Shown one piece after another: positions 37,720 through 49,189 of a DNA stretch of 64,000 nt (position 1 is its first letter; every line of letters begins with the position of its first letter). Source of the DNA: Panopea generosa (lineage: Eukaryota > Mollusca > Bivalvia > Adapedonta > Hiatellidae). Position numbers and translations under genes: made by a program. The DNA lies in NCBI GenBank assembly GCA_029582155.1, contig CM055902.1, forward strand, positions 15,326,086 to 15,390,085, given 5' to 3'. A model generated the notes under the pieces. The model was not told the DNA's origin. It was given only the letters and a program-made list of their open reading frames with translations, and did no database searches.

Positions 37720-38117
37720 CTAGATAGGCAGACCGTTCGTTGGGCGGAAATACAGGCTGTGCAGCTATTAGACTTCCCTAAAATTGATTGAGAGGATCTT
37801 TGAAATATTACGTTAGGCGTATGTCAGTTAAAACTGGCAATATCGTACACATGTGAACACATGGAGGATGGAAATGGCAACTACAATATGCTATTTCACA
37901 AAAAGCAAACCGTGCTGTTAATTGCAATAATCCAGAGTAGGTAAATTTCAAGCAAATCACATAAAAGGTGGATTGACTACTGCGATGCATATGTGACCGG
38001 TTGATACTGTCAGTGCCGTGCTGGAGCCCATGTTGCCGGTACATGTGCAGATAGTGCTACCGTAATTTGGAATCTTGAATTTACACGATATCAGAATATT
38101 CTCTTTTACACAAATAC

Positions 38118-39200
38118 GGATTGCCTCATGGTAGCGACACACCCAGTTAGTACACTACGCACGGATGGTTTTCTCACCCCCAGGATTTTGTGTGTGGTAG
38201 TGTTTGTTTGTATATTGTACATTACATTAATGCAAGATGCCTTCTGATGATTTATATGTATATTAAAGTTTTATATGTTATTTATATACATTGAATATAA
38301 CACTGTATGTAAGTATATATATCTGCATAAATCGTAATAAGATGTACCAGTGTAGCAGTTTTATTGTTTTTGTTTAGGCCTATATGTGTTAGGTTTATAT
38401 TTCTGCATTTAATAATGTTTTATGTTTAGCTTTATTACAGAAATCATCCCTGACTTCACTCGGATAGACAATAATCCGATATGCATGAGCGCTTTTGGTC
38501 TAGCGACCTTCTTTAGATGCAACATGAAATCCTAAGATCAGATCGATCAGATGTTTTGTATGTGTGTGGGTTGGGACCGGGGGACGAGTGTCTGAAAGAA
38601 AGAAGATATTCCAGATTGCCTCGTGGTAGCGACATGTCCATTTATGCAAAGTTGTAAAAGTTATTTATATGTATAACCCTGTATGTAGGTATATTTATCA
38701 GCATAAATCGTAATAAGATGTACCAGTGATGTAACAGTTTATAATTTTAGTCTAGGCCTATATGTGCTAAAGTTTATATGTCTGCACTTAATAGTATTGT
38801 ATGCTTAGCCCTAGCACAGCAATCGTCTCTGACTTCACTCGGATAGACAATAATCCGATATGCATGAGCGCTTTCGGTCTAGCGACCTTCTTTAGATGCA
38901 ACATGAAATCCTAAACGATTTCTTTATGTATGTGGTTCCTCTATATTAATAAGTTTGTAAGGATTTGTTATATTCTTTTTATATATTTTATCAACTCTGT
39001 GTAGCTGATATATAGTTTAAAAATTCCCTTCAATCCTTCTTATTTTAAAAGTGGCACATATAGGACTAGATTAAAATAATATCTGCATTAACGTGCTGTA
39101 CAATAAACAAACAAACACAAGCACAAGCAAAACCATGGGGGTGACAAAATCATCCGTGCGTAATGAACTAACTGGGTGTGTCGCTACCACGAGGCAATCT
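38118..39200. mobile_element. ~1.1-kb element with 64-bp inverted ends and an internal direct repeat
   Basis: 38118-38181 (GGATTGCCTCATGGTAGCGA ...) is the near-exact reverse complement of 39137-39200. Inside, about 38341-38545 and 38709-38915 are direct copies with GATAGACAATAATCCGATAT and GACCTTCTTTAGATGCAACA. A third partial end (GATTGCCTCGTGGTAGCGAC) lies near 38612. No protein is encoded. It is followed by a pure C run at 39231-39256. No named family recognised. Confidence 0.6.
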
Positions 39201-39230
39201 GGAATCTCATCTTTGGTTAGACACTCGTAT

Positions 39231-39256
39231 CCCCCCCCCCCCCCCCCCCCCCCCCC
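39231..39256. repeat. Poly(C) run, 26 bp
   Basis: Uninterrupted C from 39231 to 39256 in an otherwise AT-rich area. Its length in an assembly is unreliable. Confidence 0.9.
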
Positions 39257-39344
39257 TATTCATTAGCCATGTGGCACATTTGTTATGCGTTGTTGTAGTT
39301 TTAATATGTAGACAGGTAGTTTTGTTAGATGATCCAGTACTTTT

Positions 39345-40130
39345 GCTGTACGATGCAGTACATTGGTTATATGGTGCTGTAATTATATTAAATTGTACGA
39401 TGCAGTACATTGGTTATATGGGGCTGTAATTATGTTAAATTGTACGATGCAAATCGTTGGTTATATGGGCTGTTATTATGTTAAATTGTACGAAGCAGTA
39501 CATTGGTTATATGATGCTGTAATCATGTTAAATTGTACGACACAGTACATTGGTTATAAGGTGCTGTAATCATGTTAAATTGTACGATACAGTACATTGG
39601 TTATAAGGTGCGGTAATCATGTTAAATTGTACGATACAGTACATTGGTTATATGGTGCTGTAATCATGTTAAATTGTACGATGCAGTATATTAGTTATAT
39701 GATGCTGTAATCATGTTAAATTGTACGATGCAATACATTGGTTATATGGTGCTGTAGTTATGTTACATTGTACGATACAGTACATTGGTTATATGGTGCT
39801 GTAATTATGTTACATTGAACGATACAGTACATTGGTTATATGGTGCTGTTATTATGTTACATTGAACGATACAGTACATTGGTTATATGGTGCTGTTATT
39901 ATGTTAAATTATACGATACAGTACATTGGTTATATGGTGCTGTAATTATGTTACATTGTACGATACAGTACATTGGTTATAAGGTGCTCTTATCATGTTA
40001 AATTGTACGATACAGTACATTGGTTATATTGTGTTGTAATTATGTTACATTGTACGATACAGTACACTGTTTTATGGTGCTGTAATCATCTTGAATTGTA
40101 CGATGCATGACATTGGTTATATGATGCTGT
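39345..40130. repeat. 47-bp minisatellite, short array (unit 1), about 16-17 copies
   Basis: The unit is close to TTAAATTGTACGATGCAGTA then CATTGGTTATATGGTGCTGT AATTATG. The same family forms the 6-kb array at 49190-55130. It is followed by the flank that also follows the large array. Confidence 0.88.
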
Positions 40131-40573
40131 ACTTATGATAAAAAATGCTTTGCCTTAGTTATATGATACTCTGAGTTTATCGATACATGGCCGTAGAACA
40201 AAGATCATGGCCAATCATTGGAGAGATTGTAATCGGGCGGGAATTCGAAATGACGAGTCATGTATTGACAGTCAGAAGCGTTACAGATCGAGGTAGCCAA
40301 TTCTATCTGAATGAACATGTGTTATGTTCAGTCAAGCGTACCGTATGCAAACTAACTTGCGCAATACGGACTGTATACAATGCCTAATGCTATAGGATGC
40401 ATGCTATATGTATAATAGACACATGTGTAAGCCCTTGACATGCCATGTCGTCGCATTTGCCGAAGCATTTGATGCATATACATTTCATAAGACCCAACCA
40501 ACCCATCTTAAAATATCCAAACTAAGTTAATAGAAAGCACGACATATATTATTAAAGAAGAAGATTTCAAATA

Positions 40574-40750
40574 CAATCAAACCTTTGTTAGTTGTCACCT
40601 CTATGAAGCAACCACTTGTCTTAAAAAGCCACATTTTCTATTTACCATTTTCATAATTTTAGTTTTAATCAACCTGTATTAAGCAGCCACCTGCCTTAAA
40701 GGGTCACATTTGTCCCAACCCTGGAGTGTCTGCTTAAGACAGATTGAATT
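40574..40750 (-). mobile_element. TA-flanked MITE, family M1
   Basis: TA-CAATCAAACCTTTGTTAG at the left and AGATTGAATTG-TA at the right, with CTTAAAAAGCCACATTTTCT inside. It is absent from the matching place in duplication unit 2, so it may have come after the duplication. Confidence 0.65.
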
Positions 40751-41018
40751 GTATTTTAATTAATTATAATATATATATATATAAAGGGAGATAATAAAAT
40801 TCACAACAACGGAATTTATGACTTTTGGGATCTTTTCAGATGCTCATTCACAATGCATGATATATATATATGGAGATAATTATTTGTGAATAACCAAGAC
40901 ATAAATGTACAGACCAGACTACGGCGAGTGCGCCTAGCTACAATGCAAACCATAGATACAATACCAAGGCCTCTGCCAAACCAATACATTTGGTGTCGAC
41001 CATGACTTATATACTATG

Positions 41019-41019
<1 letters not shown>

Positions 41020-41077
<58 letters not shown>
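41020..41077. repeat. (AT)n microsatellite
   Basis: About 28-29 uninterrupted AT dinucleotides. A shorter AT-rich patch lies at 40766-40784. Confidence 0.9.
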
Positions 41078-41078
<1 letters not shown>

Positions 41079-41104
41079 CATGTCGGATACATATGTTATC
41101 ATTA

Positions 41105-41320
41105 GGATTTGAAGCACGAATCACTGCAGTATCGGTCAGCATTTACATTATAGTTCACTTGGTCGACTTGGTTTCAGTATAATGTGACTGCGGCATGATA
41201 CTCGAGTGTAGACACCGTCGAAAGTAGACACCGTCGCAATATATCTCAACAAGTGTTGAAAGCGACACTAAACAATAACAATAACAACAGCAACAATAAC
41301 AACAACAACAACAACATTTA
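41105..41320 (+). repeat. SINE family D, 3' part
   Basis: Contains GACTTGGTTTCAGTATAATG, GTGACTGCGGCATGATACTC and GTGTTGAAAGCGACACTAAA, ending in an ACA-rich tail (41276-41317). It matches the last two thirds of the SINE at 43185. The head is lost. Confidence 0.6.
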
Positions 41321-42279
41321 ACTATGATGTTTCGGTTGATACATAAATCTTATTCAGTAAAAAGCATTTATTTTATCATTCAATTACACATTATCTTTAA
41401 ACTTTATATAACGGCATGTTACATTATCGCGTCGGTCGCTACTTTTGATACTTTGATCCTCTCGTTAACCTGCACAAGTGCAGTTGTGCAGATGACATCA
41501 CACCTTCAGCGCGCACTTTAGCTTTATATATGTGTTATCCAATAACCAGGTCGAGCAGTTGTCTTTATCTGCGTAGTCCGTCAGGCGATGTATGTTTGCA
41601 AAATTTATGCCAAAGGTCAATATTATTTTCATATATAAGTATATAGATTCAGAGTAGTCAATCCGTTGTAAATATATAAGGTTTCCATTGTGTAATGACG
41701 TGCGGTGTGTTAAATAGTATCTTTTGTTTGCTTAAGTGTACATCTTTACAGCAGAGCCAAACATCTGTTGACGTTTATTTAGCTTAATACCTCTTGTTTT
41801 TAATAAATGCAGGTATTTTTTCCTCTTACCTTTAAAACTTGTATGAGGGGTGGGTGGATGGGGGGTGGTGGTGGGTGGGTGGGGGGGGGGGGGGTATATA
41901 GGTAATTCCCCTAAACAATATTTCTCTACTGAAATATGAAAAGTGTATTTAAACATTACTTTATGTCTTGAAAACTCGTAAATAGAATTTTAAATTAAAT
42001 AATATTATAGAAGTAAATAAATGTTTAACTGAATTAAGGGATAATTTTGAATTTTTAAATAAGTAAGATCGCAATGTACCTTTAGACTTTATGCTTCTTT
42101 GCCCACATCTCTGACAATCTGAGAGTTAAAATACACTATCTTTTTTTATTTTGGGGGTTACATGTGAATACCCTCTAGTCAACAAATAATCTCGGTTACT
42201 ATTGAAGTATGCGGTGTAAAGTAATAGGAAATATTATACTCAAATTACTGTCTGTCATTAGGTTTATTGAAGACAGTCG

Positions 42280-43010
42280 CTTGAAGGGATTGAATGAATG
42301 ACAGGGAAGCCAGTAGTGTATTTTATAAAGTAATGTATATCACGGAATGATGGGATTGGGTGTGTGGGGCGTGGAGCAGGTGTATTCCATTAAGTTATGA
42401 AATACACGGAATGGTGGTGTTAGGGAGTTGAGCGAGCAAGCAGGTATGCATTATGAAATACTACGGACTTGTTATTTGGAGTGTGCGGGGCGAACAAGCA
42501 GGAACACTGAATGATTGATACTTGGGGTGTAAGGGACGGGGAGGCAGGTGTAGATAATGAAGTTATGATTAACTTGTAATTAGTGAAGTAACACGAAGTG
42601 GATCATAATTGGGGGTAGGGTCGGGGAACCAAATGTGTACATTATAAAGTAATGCATATAACGGAATTGTGGATATTGAGGGAGTTTGAATAGCAGGAAG
42701 GTGTGTATTACGAAGTAAGATGGAATAATTGATATTTGTGATGTGTAGGAAGACGCGGCAGGTCTACAGTATGACGTAATGAATAACTTGGATGGTGGGG
42801 CTTTTGGGATTTGGGCGAGGAGGCAGGTGTACATTCTGAAGTATCACAGAATGGTTTTTACTTGCGGTGTGTACATAATGAAGTCTAGCATAACGCAGAA
42901 GGAAGCGGGTGGGAAATATGGTGGACAGTAAGTTGTTTATTTTAAGGTAATGAACAACATTAAATGGACAGGAAGGGTAATGCGGGTAGGCACGTATATG
43001 TTGAGTACAC
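42280..43010. repeat. G-rich degenerate tandem repeat (unit 1 copy)
   Basis: Recurrent pieces spaced about 60-70 bp: GGCAGGTGTA, ATTATGAAGTA, AACACGGAATGGTG, TTGGGG(A)GT. Units are strongly diverged. The matching segment in duplication unit 2 is 56160-57410. Proline-rich minus-strand frames result from it. Confidence 0.55.
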
Positions 43011-43184
43011 ATAAACAATAACTAAAATAAAATTGAAAGATGTATTCCAGAAGTTATGGACAGTGATCAAGGTATAGGTTGTCTACTCTTAAATTATTAA
43101 AAACAAACATGTGGGGGAGGCATGTTTATACTAAATAATGTTATCCTGAAAAAAAATTTAAAGATACAATTCTTTAACAGTATA

Positions 43185-43502
43185 GTTTATCTCGTGGTAT
43201 AGTGTCCGCCTCTCACGCGGAAGGTCATTGGCTCAATCCCTGCCCAGAAGGGTAATACAAATGACTTGAAAAGTGCATTAGAATCTTCTTCGCTTGGCGC
43301 TCCGCATTTAGAGGATAGTTCTAGGTCATGTCGGCCCGATGTCAGTATAAAGTGATTGAGTGGGGTATCAAACCATGTATCTGCGGCATGATACTCCAGC
43401 GTGGCAGTGCTTACAATACTGTCTCAAGCGATATAACTGAATAATTGTTGAAAGCGACGCTTAGCGCCATACAACCAACCAACCAACTAACCAACCAACT
43501 GT
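43185..43502 (+). repeat. SINE family D, full, with (ACCA)n tail
   Basis: The tRNA-Glu-like head has A-box CTCGTGGTATAGTGTCCGCC, anticodon arm TCCGC-CTCTCAC-GCGGA (CTC in the loop) and B-box TTGGCTCAATCCC. The body has GCATTTAGAGGATAGTTCTA and GCGGCATGATACTCCAGCGT, and the tail is an ACCA repeat (43482-43500). It lies about 340 bp 5' of the pseudogene, at the same place as the copy at 57550 before the intact gene. Not a functional tRNA gene. Confidence 0.75.
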
Positions 43503-43845
43503 TTAATTCTTCGAACCCCAACCTCTGTGACAGGAGTCAGGAGATTTTTTTCAAACCAATATCGTAGTGCATTGACTGTAAAATTGTTAATAACGAAGCT
43601 AAATATCTCATACATAATGGACTTCAAATTTGAAGGTTTTTCTTTAAACCTAAATATACTAGCTGAGTTTTTCGTATTATGTATATGGATGGTATTACCA
43701 TAAACATAAATTATACTTTTGAATTATATATTCAGTTATACAAAATACTTGAAATGCTTAAATTGTATATGAGAATGAAATGTGCTGTAACGATTAAGCA
43801 TATATAGTTTACAGATTCTTTAAAGTGGAGAGTTAACAGGAAACC

Positions 43846-46119
43846 ATGGCAACCAATTTCAGCTACATGAACACGCCGATGACGGAACCACACATGTACC
43901 AGTCACTTCCGAGCCGGTAATACTACCTGGCAGAAGAGGAACCAGAAAAAGAGGCGTTTGTTTTCTACAATATGAATTCTGAAAGGATTTCTATTTCTAG
44001 GAAAGACCTACATGAGAAGTCAATCAAACTTGCCAAAGTACTAACACTGTTTGAATAAAAAAAAAAGGCAACACAGTCGCAATGTGTATGAATAATTCTT
44101 TAGAAATGTTAATTGCAAACAAGGCTGTTGTCTGAGCCGGTGGTGTACCGTTTTTTTCTATCAACAAAATTCAAGGATGGTAGCGATATTATTGAAATAA
44201 TGACATTCAATCAATGCGAAATGCTTATCATCGATATATAATGACGCAAACTGTGCGATTCCGGACAATATATGACCTCTAGATGCCGAAGCATCGAAAA
44301 GCGTTCCATTCTTGAAGCACATTGTATGCAATAGCGGTAAATTCATCTAAACAAAATCTCGCGTGCCACTAGCATCGCTCCACCAACAGGAAGTGTCAAA
44401 CGATACCGAACTTCAGCCTATTCAACCGGAAGATACGTTAGCGTATTTCTGCACGTCTGGTACTACAGGGAAGCCCAAGTCGTATATACGCATTACAATA
44501 TACTAAACTTTACAAGACAGTTTGACGTTGCTGTCAATATGACAAAGGAAAGTCATTTCTTTTGCGGTAGAACTTTTAGCTGGGCTCTTGGCTATCCGAG
44601 AATATGTCTGACAGAAGGAGTCACGAGAGTGTTTGTTGATCCACGCTACTCTCTCTCTCTCTTTCTCTCCGGTAAACACATACATAATATGTGTGACATC
44701 AGTTAAAAAGAAAAATGCGATGTCGTGTTTCTTCCTGGATACATTTTAGTAGATCTCGCAAAGAATCCTACTTCAGCCAGTAAATTTACAAGCGTTGAGT
44801 CGGTGATTCTGGTTGGAGAACGAGTTCCTCAATCTTACCTGTTTCTGAAGGACACGGTCAGCAAGATTGTTACTAGCTTCTACGGTACAACAGAGGCTGG
44901 CGTTGCACGTTTACCAGCGATGTTGCTGATGACTATGAAGACGGAATTGCCGATACGTTTGATTTTACATGTACCACCTTGTCATTTATTTACATAACAA
45001 TAGCATGCTTCATTGGTTATAGTAGATTCACATACACCTAAAATACGAGCATTGCTTTCTGAGGTTATACAATCCTGATATGTTGGTAACGTTTTATCGC
45101 TAATTTTAGTTGTTAAATAAGTGGGTGCATTGAATGGTTTAAACATAGATTTGGGATTCGTAAAAAATGGAAACCCCGCCCAAAACCCCTTCGATAAAAA
45201 GCTAAAATATCAAGAGATGGAGGACCAATTAAAGTTCGTTTTTCCTGCACGTGGTAAAACCAAGTCATTATTGAAATCTAACATTGCTTGTCGAAGGTAA
45301 CTAACATAAAATTATAGTGTCTAAATGTATTGCTATTCGGCATCACATCCAGTCATAATTTAATCATAAAATTGACATGAACAAGAACACTGATAACACG
45401 TTTACTTTGTTTTTAAAACACAGATTAATCCTAATAACGCTGACCATTATAATAATTAACCAGTATTACACTAAATAACTGTTTGGTGAAAACATACCTT
45501 TTGTGTTAATAAAAAAAATTCGATATGTTTAACCAGTCTTGAAAAGTTGTATTTGTACGAAGTTGTGCAGTTTTCTTTCGAAATAGTTCAGGCTGTGTTA
45601 TATTTTAATTTGTTAAGTTATTTCTGCTCATACTATTGTAGGCAAATCTTTGCCAGGGTCCGAAGTAAAGATTATAGACGACATGGGTAACGTCGTGCCA
45701 GCTGGCGAGTCTGACGAACTCTGTGTACGATCCACGTGGCGGTTCTCAGGATATCTTAAGCGAGAAGATATGTTCAGATCGTGTGTAGATTTCCATAACT
45801 GGTTCCATACCTAAGATGTTGCTGACTAATCTGGAGACGTCATTATTGATGGAAGGATGAAGGAAGCCATTTCTATGCAGACCAACAAATTCTTCCCTTA
45901 GCTGTTTGAGCATGCGTTATTCCTGATAACGATACATTAGCAATTATTGATGATTTAAAAAAATTGTGTGATGATTCCTTTCTTGAAGAAGGCGCGGGAT
46001 TGGGCATTACTACAAAACCTAAATACCATCTGATTTTTCATTCACTTCCACTGACACCTTCCGGTAAAATCGACAGATGTCGCATTGGAATACAAGCAAA
46101 GGAAATACTTGGTTTATGA
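43846..46119 (+). pseudogene. Acyl-CoA synthetase-like (ANL) pseudogene, duplication unit 1
   Basis: Closely similar to the intact gene at 58174 along its whole length, with the same two-exon layout (43846-~44952 and 45652-46119). Breaks seen: codon 25 is TAA (43918-43920) where the intact copy has TTA; a frameshift in an A-run near 44051-44068; further stops and shifts in exon 1; a CT-repeat insertion near 44647; loss of the exon 1 donor (GT became AT near 44953); and about 85-90 bp missing near 45905 in exon 2. The short frame 44725-44997 still shows the YGTTEAG-like motif. The end reads TPSGKIDRCRIG-like and stops at 46117, which suggests how the intact gene ends beyond the window. It has decayed and is not expected to make an enzyme. 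Confidence 0.93.
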
Positions 46120-48021
46120 ACTGTGGATAACTATAGGTAATTGAAAAGTAGACATCTAGAGAATAACATTTAACTGCCACAAGATATAAACCACACAATT
46201 TAATTTATAGTCGGTGGCGAAAATTGCATATATGGATACTGGAATTAGTTATGTGTTACACATGTATTATGAACGTATAGATTTGTTTTAAGTGTCACTT
46301 GTTGATTCACATTTAAAGCATTGTTAGTTTTATATTTTTTATTAATTATTAGATAATATACCATTTTAACTAATGAATTAAGGTATTTCAAATGTTAAGT
46401 ACATATGTAATTGTCTTTTTTGCTTTACTCTTTTTAAATAAACAATGATATATATTTTTGTAAGTGATTTGCTGTTCATATTCATGTTTATTATGTTCTT
46501 TATGTAATGGCATATTTGGTGATCTCTGTATATGGAAGAAATAAAGAAATAATATTAAACTAACTATACTCTGGCAAGGAAGCTGTATACCCCATTGTCG
46601 TTCAAGTACCCCATTTACACAAACAGAATGCAGAAAGATTATAAGCGAAGCCAGCATTAATTTCAGATGGAATACACTGCCTTCGTCTACCAAATTGTAT
46701 GGTTTTGATCAAAGTGATTACTATCAGCATGCAACTTGTTTTATCTGTGTATGATATATATACACACATATATATATATATATATAACACAATCTAGAGC
46801 AAAATATTTTATTATCAATTATGATCCTTGACAGTTTTTGTTTAGTACATGTAATTAAGGTCGAAATTTTTCACGGTATACAAAAAATGAAAACCAGAGA
46901 GAAGAATTCATATTGCCTGAAATACAACATTTAACACAATTCATTGACTCACATAATAATCCAAACGATTTTACAACTTTGATCCAAAAAAAAAGGACAT
47001 TATGACAATTAATGGTGGATCTACTCTTGAAAAAGAACGGCTACTATAAAACGTGTGTTCCCGTTCAGATTCTGTGTTGCGTCCCCTTAGTCCGTCCTTC
47101 TAAACTTTAATCCAAAATTCGCCCCTAAAAAGGGACTACAGCCTTCTATTTCAGGTAATAGTTTATAAATAGAACTATGCGTCTATAAATAAACTTCAAG
47201 GTTAATGCATAGTTTTGTAACCTTGAGCGGGTGATTGTGCGTGGTAATATGTGTGTCGAGACCCAGAGATAACGAGTGACAGCGGTAATGCAAGACGCAC
47301 ATAGATTATACATTTACATTCATATCATACATACATGTTTTTAACCCGCATTTAAGTATACAGATTATAGTAGATTGGAGATGCGATTTATTTACAAAAG
47401 CTATTTGAAGTTTTAAATGTTTGCTTAATTATAGCAACGTGCACATATGGTGTATAAATGAGTGGTACATGTAATTATGGAGCAGCGACCTAAAACTGAA
47501 GAAAGTTATTCGGAGTATTGCAACCTGGGCAAACAATGGTCACGTAGAAATGAAATAATAAAGTAGTACGGACCATTATATAAACATACTATTGGAAGGT
47601 GATTAAGTAGAGATTACCCTTTGCTTGTTGTATGTGTATAACAAAAAACATTAGACTGGGTCATATTTTATTTTATTTGTTTAGAAGTTTTGATTTCGCA
47701 GTTCAGACAATAGATAGGTTTATATTTGTTTTAAAGAAATTTTAATATCCAAGTAAAATGTTATATTTCTCATATCTCAGATGATCTACATAAAAAATAA
47801 AATCCCAAGATTACATTTATGTTTACATCTAAGATAAAATCTCCAAAATTATCTAAATGTGAATGTTGAAAAATCTTAGATTGAATTATATATCTTTTGA
47901 AAATTCAATTTCAAGTTTAATTATCATTTAAAAAAATCATCTCAAAGTCATACTAGGAGTTTCAAAGACTACTCAACCATGCACTTCGTTAGCCAGAAAG
48001 TCAATAAACTATATACATGTA

Positions 48022-48184
48022 CAGTCAATCATCTCTATTAGCAGCCACTTGTCTTAAGCAGCCATTTTTGCTTTTTCCCATTTCTATGCTTTCAGAGCTA
48101 ATTAACCTGTATTAAGCAACAACTTCTCTTAAAAGGCCACTTTTGCTTCTTCCCTTGACTGGCTGCTAAAGAGAGGTTTGACTG
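48022..48184 (-). mobile_element. TA-flanked MITE, family M1
   Basis: 163 bp, TA-CAGTCAATCATCTC at the left and GAGGTTTGACTG-TA at the right. Orientation is as in the copy at 25896. Confidence 0.75.
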
Positions 48185-48389
48185 TATGTGTATATATAAG
48201 TTTTGAGAAGGTTCAATCTCCTAGTTGAATAATACACAAAATATAAAAAATAACAAAGAACGATATTGCTTGATATGTGCAAAAATACAATTGCATATAT
48301 GGACAATAATTTTTGTTATGACATATTTGGATTGTCGTTTATAGAGTGCTGTAACGAAAAAAAAAATAGTATTGCTATTCAAACAAACA

Positions 48390-48445
48390 AAAACAAACGT
48401 GCCGCCATCGGGATTCGAACCCGCTTCGCCGGGGTGACATTCCTT
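48390..48445 (-). repeat. tRNA-like 3' half
   Basis: On the minus strand AAGCGGGTTCGAATCCCGAT is a perfect T-arm with B-box, followed by GGCGGCACG. The 5' half does not fold as a tRNA. Probably a SINE or tRNA pseudogene fragment. Confidence 0.4.
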
Positions 48446-49189
48446 AACTGTATTCATTAAATAAAAGTATATTTATGAATTTATTTTTGAACATTTAACA
48501 CCTCTATCTCCGCTAGGTTACTTAGATACATGAATAGGACAGTTATAGGTTATTTAACAAATACATATCAATAACAAAAATAGAAAGTACCATTCGGTGT
48601 ATGATTCGGTGATAGAAATTTATATGTCGTCGTGTTTGCTGTTTGTGACATTCAGCGTAATAAATTTATTTTAGTATATTCAACTTCATCAACACTTCTC
48701 TAAAATTTGCTCTTTCATCAATAAACAACGCTCAACGCACCGGCACGTCCGCCAACGCACGTTACGTTGACGACGTGCATTATACGTTTATAATCGTTAC
48801 GTAATATAACCACAAGAGAAGTAAAGTTCCACTACGTTCTTCATTTTAAACTATTTCAAAAGAGCCCATCAGTAGCAGTCTAGGATCAAACGGAGTTATA
48901 AGGATTAAAATAGCAAACTTAAGCCATCGATACCTACAGATAAATGATGAAGAAAACCCAACTATCCTCCATTTCATATTTCGACAGTCTGGAAAAATTT
49001 GTACGGCCTTCAATATTTCAAAACAGACGGAATATGCTTGTTTTTTCATGTTTAAGTCTTAAAAAGAATAAATGTATTCATCTGAGATATCTGAATTAAT
49101 ATATAAGCGTCATTTTCAAAAATGTACTTTTATGGAAATAGTCATAAAATACGCTGAAACATTATATGTATAGCTTCTAAATAAGATGT

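Larger units (their letters stand above)
40131..43845. other. Upstream flank of the ANL pseudogene (duplication unit 1)
   Basis: No gene. 40131-40400 matches 55135-55360 (both have GTAGAACAAAG, GGGAATTCGAAAT/GCGAGAATTCGAAATT and GTCAAGCGTA). Then come an M1 MITE (40574-40750), an AT microsatellite (41020-41077) and a SINE D tail (41105-41320). A stretch at 41321-41530 matches 55740-55940 (CTCTCGTTAA(C/T)CTGCACAAG). A G-rich degenerate repeat (42280-43010) and a SINE D (43185-43502) complete it. Confidence 0.6.
46140..49189. other. AT-rich spacer between duplication units
   Basis: No gene seen. It contains a short AT microsatellite (46755-46786), one M1 MITE (48022-48184) and a tRNA-like piece on the minus strand (48390-48445: T-arm CGGGTTCGAATCCCG and GCCGCCATCG). 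There is also one open plus-strand frame without a Met start at about 48881-49056 that I cannot assign. Poly(A) signals near 46435 and 46538 (AATAAA) could once have served the pseudogene. Confidence 0.45.

Noticed and set aside
43190-43260. Functional tRNA-Glu gene
   Set aside because: The anticodon arm is good, but acceptor and D arms do not pair, and the sequence continues into a SINE body shared with 57550.
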